The position numbers and the translations under genes are program-made. 64,000 nt of DNA, taken from assembly GCF_940670765.1 (NCBI RefSeq), contig NZ_CALNVW010000050.1:1-64000 (forward strand), given 5' to 3'. Position 1 is the stretch's first letter. The number at the start of each line of letters is the position of its first letter. This DNA is from Streptomyces sp. A 4/2. GTDB lineage: Bacteria; Actinomycetota; Actinomycetes; Streptomycetales; Streptomycetaceae. Shown here one piece after another: positions 59,278-64,000 of this stretch. The notes under the pieces were generated by a model. The model had not been told where the DNA came from and made no database searches. It saw nothing but the letters and a program-made list of their open reading frames with translations.

Positions 59278-61362
59278 TCAGCCCTTTCCGGCGGTAGCGA
59301 TCCGGCCGGCGTAGCGCTGCGTCCAGGTGGTGTCGGTGTCGACGGTGACGACCACGTCGTAACGGCCCTCCTGCGTCGGCCACATGACGACCTTCGTCTT
59401 GCCGTGGGCCACGGTGACCTTCTGGGTCCGGCCGAGGTAGTCGTTGGCGGTGAGCGTGTAGTGCACCGGCTTGGTGCCGTCGTTGTGCAGCGTGAGTCTC
59501 ACCTGCGCCTCGCGCTTGGCGCCCTCACTCCTCAGCAGGTCGACCTCCGCGCGCGGGAGCCCACCGCCCTTGTTGCCGGCGGGCGCGACCTGGCCGGCGA
59601 AGGAGCGGACGAAGCCGTCGTTGGAGTAGATCGAGAAGGCGTACTTTCCGTCGGTGGCCTTGGTGTCCCAGGTGTGGTCGCGCGGCTTGCGCGCGGTGAC
59701 GGTGTACGGCGTGTTGGAGAACGCCTGGTACTTGTCGGGGAACACCTGGAAGCTCAGGGCCTTGTCGTTCGGGCCGCCGGTCAGCGTCATCCGCGCGGTG
59801 ACCGTCCCCGATGCGTGGTCCTCCGAGAGCGTCGCGTGCGGATGGAAGCTCAGCGGGCGGGGCTTCATGTGGTCGGCGGCGACCGGCTGCGCGTGCTCGG
59901 CGAGCGGGTCCGGGAAGTCGGCCGGTCCGGGTTGCGGGTGGGTGAAGTCGAGTGCGCTGGTCAGATCGCCCGCGATCGAGCGCCGCCAGTCGCTGATGTT
60001 GGGGCAGCGGAACGGCTTGCCGAGGTGGGCCGCCCACGTCTCCAGGAACGTGATCGTCGAGGTGTGGTCGAACACCTCCGAGGCGACGTACCCGCCGCGG
60101 GTCCACGGCGAGACCAGCAGCATCGGTACCCGCGCACCGAGGCCGAGCGGGTAGTCACCGGCGTACTCGCGGGCCGTGCCCGGCTCGGGCCACGGCGGCA
60201 GCACGTGGTCGAACTTCCCGTCGTTCTCGTCGTAGTTGAGAATGAAGAGGGTGTGGTTCCAGATGTCGGGGTTGCTCTGCAGGCTGTCGAGCACCTTCTT
60301 GACGTAGCGCTCGCCGTGCCGGGTGTCCGCGCCCGGGTGCTCGGACCAGCCGTACGGCGCCACGAGCCAGGAGACCGCCGGCAGGGGGTGTTCCGCACCC
60401 GGCTGGCAGGCGTCATGGAAGTTCTTGAGGACCGCGTCGAGGTTCTCGTCGGAGTCGTCGTCCGGCGTGGTGGCGCCCGCGTAGTACGTGGCGTTGGCAC
60501 GCCAGATCAGCCCGGTGCCGGGCTTCAGCTTCGGGTCGTCGGCGCTCAGTCCCTCCGGCTCGAACCCCTTGAAGTACTTCAGCTCGTTGTCGCCGTAGTC
60601 GCCGATCCAGGAGCTGATGTACCCCTGCCGCCCGTTGCCGCTGTTGTCGGAGTAGAGCCGCCAGTCGATGCCGGCCTGCTGGAGCTGCTCGGCCACCGTG
60701 ATCCAGGAACGGGAGTAGTTGGACTCATCGGTGTTGCCGGTCTCGCTGTTGGCGGTGCCGCTCCACAGGTACTTCCGGTTGGGGTCGGTCGGCCCGAATT
60801 CAGAGCAGAAGTTCTGGTCGGCGACGGTGTACTGGGCGGCGACGGAGTGGTAGAAGCCCATGTAGTCGTCGCTGTGGTAGTTCATGCAACTGGCGCCGCT
60901 GTGCTGCGCCCACAGATCCCACTTGCGATGCTCGACATCGCCCCAGGCTCCGTGGTCGTTGCCCCAGGCGCCGTCATCGGCCTGCGGGGTGACGATCGTG
61001 CCGTCGCTGTTCTTCTGCTGGAAGACGGTGGTGCCGTCCTGGAAGCGCAGCGCCTGCTTGTCGTTGAAGCCGCGTATGCCGGGGAACGTGCCGAAGTAGT
61101 GGTCGAAGGACCGGTTCTCCTGCATGAGGATCACCACATGCTTCAGGTCCGATATATCGCCCTTGAAGCCCTTCGGTACGACATACCTCGGCTGCTTCGG
61201 AGCGGCGTACGCGCCGCCCGCGCCGGCGGTCGCGCCGAACACCAGCGCCCCGGCAGCGATCCCGCCGCCCTGGAGGAACCGGCGACGGGAGGCGCCGGTG
61301 GCCGTGTCGGTCTTGTCGCCGAGCCCGGACTCGGGTGCCGGAGTGATCGGATCGGGGTCCAT
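59278..61362 (-). CDS. Secreted non-hemolytic-type phospholipase C
   Basis: The 694-residue protein has a Tat signal (SRRRFLQGGGIAAGALVFG), then the phosphoesterase domain of bacterial phospholipase C (HVVILMQENRSFDHYFGTFPG, with the nucleophile region QENRSFDH; NYDENDGKFDHVLPP; GLGARVPMLLVSPW) and two C-terminal beta domains of the PLC C-terminal type. It should hydrolyse phosphatidylcholine-type lipids or phosphate esters outside the cell. GAGGAGC lies 6 nt before the ATG. Upstream repeats suggest phosphate control. Confidence 0.92.
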   Translation of the reverse strand: MDPDPITPAPESGLGDKTDTATGASRRRFLQGGGIAAGALVFGATAGAGGAYAAPKQPRYVVPKGFKGDISDLKHVVILMQENRSFDHYFGTFPGIRGFNDKQALRFQDGTTVFQQKNSDGTIVTPQADDGAWGNDHGAWGDVEHRKWDLWAQHSGASCMNYHSDDYMGFYHSVAAQYTVADQNFCSEFGPTDPNRKYLWSGTANSETGNTDESNYSRSWITVAEQLQQAGIDWRLYSDNSGNGRQGYISSWIGDYGDNELKYFKGFEPEGLSADDPKLKPGTGLIWRANATYYAGATTPDDDSDENLDAVLKNFHDACQPGAEHPLPAVSWLVAPYGWSEHPGADTRHGERYVKKVLDSLQSNPDIWNHTLFILNYDENDGKFDHVLPPWPEPGTAREYAGDYPLGLGARVPMLLVSPWTRGGYVASEVFDHTSTITFLETWAAHLGKPFRCPNISDWRRSIAGDLTSALDFTHPQPGPADFPDPLAEHAQPVAADHMKPRPLSFHPHATLSEDHASGTVTARMTLTGGPNDKALSFQVFPDKYQAFSNTPYTVTARKPRDHTWDTKATDGKYAFSIYSNDGFVRSFAGQVAPAGNKGGGLPRAEVDLLRSEGAKREAQVRLTLHNDGTKPVHYTLTANDYLGRTQKVTVAHGKTKVVMWPTQEGRYDVVVTVDTDTTWTQRYAGRIATAGKG

Positions 61363-61380
61363 GGAAAGCTCCTCGCGCAG

Positions 61381-61475
61381 ATAAGCACAGGTATGCATAG
61401 GTATGCACAGATAGGGACGGGTACCGCAGCCTGCTCATCGAAGCGAGTGAACACCAACTCCGTGTAAACACCAAC
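61381..61475 (-). promoter_or_regulatory. Direct-repeat regulatory region of the phospholipase gene
   Basis: Two repeat sets lie upstream of the phospholipase start. At 61381-61420 four imperfect 10-bp units (ATAAGCACAG, GTATGCATAG, GTATGCACAG, ATAGGGACGG) run in register. At 61447-61458 and 61464-61475 the leftward strand reads GTTGGTGTTCAC and GTTGGTGTTTAC, 17 bp apart, containing GTTCAC words like those in PhoP (PHO box) sites. The rest of the 357-bp gap (61363-61719) has no recognised gene. Confidence 0.45.
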
Positions 61476-61719
61476 CAAACGGTGATCAGGCTGATCAACT
61501 TCAGGCTTGCCAGCTTCTGCTGCCCTTATCCCGGCAATCGAACCCGCCTTGCGGCGCCGGGACATCGACATGCGACACGGTTCCGTCGGCCTCGGGCGGC
61601 GTGGGTTCCGGCAACCTCAAATGAAGCTCTGAATCTGCCGCCCGGTGGATTCACCGCGCCCCTCCGGGGTCATCAGCCCCGCACGGGCCGGAACCGCGGG
61701 GGCGGCGGAGGGGGACACC

Positions 61720-63054
61720 ATGGGGCAGCTGGGGATCGGCATCGGATGGCGGCCGGAGATCGCCGGGGCGGTGGAGGGGCTGCCCGGGATCGACTGGGTC
61801 GAGGTGGTCGCGGAGAACATCTGCCCCGGTCATCTCCCCGACTCGCTGCGGCGACTGCGCGAGCGCGGGGTGACCGTGGTGCCGCACGGGGTGTCACTGG
61901 GCATCGGCGGCGCCGGGCGGCCCGCCGATGACCGGCTGGACGCGCTGGCCGAGCGGGCCCTGTTCCTGGGGTCGCCGCTGGTCACCGAGCACCTCGCGTT
62001 CGTCAGGGCCGGGGGTCCGCTGACCGCGTCCACCGAGCTGGAAGCGGGACATCTGCTACCGGTCCCCCGTACCTGGGACGCGCTGCACGTGCTGTGCGAG
62101 AACGTCCGCATCGCCCAGGACTCGCTGCCCGTCCCGCTCGCCCTGGAGAACATCGCCGCGCTGATCTCCTGGCCGGGCGAGGAGCTGACGGAGGGCCAGT
62201 TCCTGGCCGAGCTGGTGGAGCGTACCGGCGTCCGCCTGCTGATCGACGTGGCCAATCTCCACACCAACCACGTCAACCGCGGCGAGGACCCGGCGACCGC
62301 CCTGGACGAGCTGCCGGTGGAGGCCATCGCGTACGTCCATGTCGCGGGCGGTGTGGAGAAGGACGGCGTCTGGCACGACACCCACGCCCACCCGGTGACC
62401 GGGCCGGTCCTGGACGTACTGGCGCAGCTCCGCGCCCGGGTGGACCCGCCCGGCGTGCTGCTGGAGCGGGACGACGACTTCCCGCCGGCGGAGGCACTGG
62501 CGGGTGAACTGGACGCGATCCGGAGGACTCTGACGGTCCGGCACCTCACGGCCGACGCCGGGCGGACCCCCCGGGCCCCCTCCCCCGCTCCGCGCCCGCC
62601 CGCGGCCCCGACGACCTCCGACACCACCCGCACCCGTCAGCGGCTCGCCCTGGCCGAGACCTCCTTGCTGTCCGCGCTGGTCGCGGGTACCCCCGCGCCC
62701 GAGGGGTTCGACGCCGGCCGGCTCGGCGTCCAGAGCCGGTCCCTGGCCGCCAAGCGCGCCGATGTCGTGTCGAAGGTCGCCCCGGAGCTGCCCGTCCTGC
62801 TCGGCACCGGCTACCGGAGCGCGTTCCTCGCGTATGCCAAGTCCCGTCCGATGAGCGGCGGTTACCGCCGTGACGCGCTGGACTTCGCCGAGCAGCTGCT
62901 CCGCGCGGGGCAGCCCGCCGATGCCGCCGCCCGGCGCCGTCTCAGCCTCTGGTGGCAGGACCGGGCGGCCCCGCACCCCCCGACCAGGGCCGGCCGCATC
63001 GCGCGCGCTGTGCGCACCCGGTTCAGGGGCCGTCCCGCGCATCGGGGTCAATGA
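61720..63054 (+). CDS. MNIO/DUF692 multinuclear iron oxidase-like fusion protein
   Basis: The 444-residue protein has an N-terminal TIM-barrel DUF692 domain (about 1-275) with the conserved metal ligands in VVPHGVSLG, VTEHLAF, ALENIAAL, LIDVANLHTNH, YVHVAGG and HDTHAHPV. This family (MbnB, TglH, ChrH) uses two or three irons to modify cysteines in peptides. A Pro-rich linker leads to a C-terminal helical domain (about 315-420, RQRLALAETSLLSALVAGTPAPEGFDAGRLGVQSRSLAAKRADVV), probably a fused partner. No precursor peptide gene is visible nearby. GGAGGGGG precedes the ATG. Confidence 0.88.
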   Translation: MGQLGIGIGWRPEIAGAVEGLPGIDWVEVVAENICPGHLPDSLRRLRERGVTVVPHGVSLGIGGAGRPADDRLDALAERALFLGSPLVTEHLAFVRAGGPLTASTELEAGHLLPVPRTWDALHVLCENVRIAQDSLPVPLALENIAALISWPGEELTEGQFLAELVERTGVRLLIDVANLHTNHVNRGEDPATALDELPVEAIAYVHVAGGVEKDGVWHDTHAHPVTGPVLDVLAQLRARVDPPGVLLERDDDFPPAEALAGELDAIRRTLTVRHLTADAGRTPRAPSPAPRPPAAPTTSDTTRTRQRLALAETSLLSALVAGTPAPEGFDAGRLGVQSRSLAAKRADVVSKVAPELPVLLGTGYRSAFLAYAKSRPMSGGYRRDALDFAEQLLRAGQPADAAARRRLSLWWQDRAAPHPPTRAGRIARAVRTRFRGRPAHRGQ

Positions 63055-63071
63055 GTCCGACACCGTCGGAC
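63055..63071. terminator. Short hairpin after the MNIO gene
   Basis: GTCCGAC / GTCGGAC form a 7-bp stem with a 3-nt loop directly after the stop codon. It could be a weak terminator or a regulator site for the downstream gene. Confidence 0.4.
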
Positions 63072-63139
63072 GGTCCTTTACAACGCCAACTGCCGCACCA
63101 AGTATCCCTTTTGTTCAGTAGCCGCACGAAGGGACACCG

Positions 63140-64000
63140 ATGAAGGCAGTCGCGCTGTACGGAACCGCCGGGGTTCTGGTCCTGTCCGGCCTGTCCGCGC
63201 TGGGCGCCGCGCCGCCGGGCGACGTCGGTACGGACACCGCCGCCACCGCAGAGGCCGCGGGCACCGCGGTCGCCGCCGCGCGGGCGGCGGCGACCGGGAT
63301 CACCTTCGGCGCCTGCCCGAAGCCGGAGGGGCTGCCCGCCGCCGTGAAGTGCGGCACCGTGCGGGTCCCGCTGGACTACGCGGACCCCTACGGGAAACAG
63401 ATCTCCCTGACCGTCAGTCACGCGCACGCCACCGGCAAGCCCGCCGACCGCCAGGGCGCCCTGATCTACAACCCCGGCGGCCCCGGCGCCTCCAGCATGT
63501 ACTTCCCGATGGCGACCGCCGTCACCGCGTGGAAGCCGCTCGCCGCCGCCTACGACCTGGTGGGCTACGCCCCGCGCGGGGTCGGCCGCTCGGCGCCGCT
63601 GTCCTGCGAGGATCCCGCCACGAACGCCGAGGAACCGACAGCGGCGCCGATCCATCCCTCGGAAGCGTTCAAGCGGAAGAAGATCGCGCAGGCGAAGGCG
63701 TACGCGGCGGGCTGCGCCCGCAAGGCGGGCCCGGCGCTGCGGCAGTACAACTCGCTGAACAACGCACGGGACCTGGACGTCCTGCGGGCGGCGCTCGGCG
63801 AGCGGAAGATCACCTTCATGGGCGCGTCCTACGGCACCTACTTCGGCGCGCTGTACGCGACGCTCTTCCCCTCGCACGTCCGCCGGATGGTCTTCGACTC
63901 GGCGGTCGACCCGGACCCCCAGCAGATCTGGTACGGCAACAACCTCGCGCAGTCGCTCGCGTTCGAGAGCCGGTGGGCGGACTTCCGTACCTGGGTGGCG
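63140..64000 (+). CDS. Secreted TAP-like alpha/beta hydrolase, 3' end cut by window
   Basis: The visible 287 residues have a signal peptide (VALYGTAGVLVLSGLSALG), then the tripeptidyl-aminopeptidase-like fold: VKCGTVRVPLDYADP, YNPGGPGASS oxyanion loop, YAPRGVGRSAPLSC and nucleophile S230 in MGASYGTYFG. Members release N-terminal tripeptides from proteins outside the cell or hydrolyse similar substrates. The Asp and His should lie beyond the window end. GAAGGGA precedes the ATG. Confidence 0.88.
   Translation, partial: MKAVALYGTAGVLVLSGLSALGAAPPGDVGTDTAATAEAAGTAVAAARAAATGITFGACPKPEGLPAAVKCGTVRVPLDYADPYGKQISLTVSHAHATGKPADRQGALIYNPGGPGASSMYFPMATAVTAWKPLAAAYDLVGYAPRGVGRSAPLSCEDPATNAEEPTAAPIHPSEAFKRKKIAQAKAYAAGCARKAGPALRQYNSLNNARDLDVLRAALGERKITFMGASYGTYFGALYATLFPSHVRRMVFDSAVDPDPQQIWYGNNLAQSLAFESRWADFRTWVA

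Noticed and set aside
61530..61570. tRNA T-arm-like sequence (GGGTTCGATTGCC on the minus strand)
   Set aside because: The T-loop word is present but the closing pair and the acceptor, D and anticodon arms are missing; no tRNA gene or clear attachment-site duplicate was seen.
1..64000. CRISPR arrays, rRNA or tRNA genes, insertion sequences
   Set aside because: No regularly spaced repeats with unique spacers, no rRNA or tRNA structures and no transposase-like proteins were found.

Overview
The window is a chromosomal segment of a high-GC actinomycete, almost certainly a Streptomyces or close relative. The reasons are very high third-position GC, many GTG starts, 4-bp stop/start overlaps, extracytoplasmic Tat substrates (GH92, phospholipase C), two-permease sugar ABC systems with no ATPase of their own (normally served by a shared MsiK), and a DasR-like site in a chitinase promoter. 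All calls were made by reading the sequence and from memory of protein families; no database search was run.

Layout. 1-6.7 kb: carbohydrate and housekeeping genes (GH1 beta-glucosidase, treZ, M24 peptidase, P-loop kinase, a conserved hypothetical). 6.85-12.2 kb: a DesK/NarL-type two-component system divergent from a MacB-type ABC exporter. 12.2-19.9 kb: a DeoR regulator, a SIS-domain isomerase/deaminase and a class II aldolase, followed by an oxidoreductase and a sugar ABC uptake system. The two halves share a promoter element and look like one amino-sugar or oligosaccharide uptake and catabolism locus.

20.8-31.6 kb holds the most interesting locus: a tightly coupled nine-gene operon with a large fibronectin-III-like protein, a zinc-ribbon GTPase, a GAP1-like protein, a membrane-anchored zinc-ribbon GTPase, a 43-residue membrane peptide, a vWA protein, a PP2C-type phosphatase and an atypical Ser/Thr kinase with zinc ribbon and FHA-like tail. 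It matches the class of NTP-dependent conflict/signalling systems built on paired GTPases, GAP1 and a vWA/PP2C/kinase module. Just downstream on the other strand lie two proteins sharing a short GD-x-x-GPSNFG motif, one at the N-terminus of a small helical protein and one at the C-terminus of a membrane protein; this is the arrangement expected of amyloid-type homotypic signalling motifs. At 35.9-38.5 kb there is a decayed second copy of part of the operon: a broken fibronectin-like gene end, a GTPase gene reduced by in-frame deletion to 36 codons, and a full GAP1 paralogue. Translational coupling is preserved throughout.

33.6-64 kb is mostly ordinary chromosome: SDR/TetR pair with a clear double operator, DUF1203, LysR/NmrA pair, msrB-murC, a RibD-like reductase, a ZapE-like ATPase, an OsmC protein, a chitinase with a dre site, a small secreted protein, an AIM24-ABC transporter operon, a PTH2-type peptidyl-tRNA hydrolase, a carboxylesterase, a GH92 mannosidase with a LacI-type operator, an arsenic operon (arsI / arsR-acr3-arsC), a methyltransferase, a phospholipase C, an MNIO (DUF692) fusion protein and a TAP-like secreted hydrolase that runs off the end. 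Perfect inverted-repeat terminators separate many units, and short tandem repeats recur at gene ends and in leaders.
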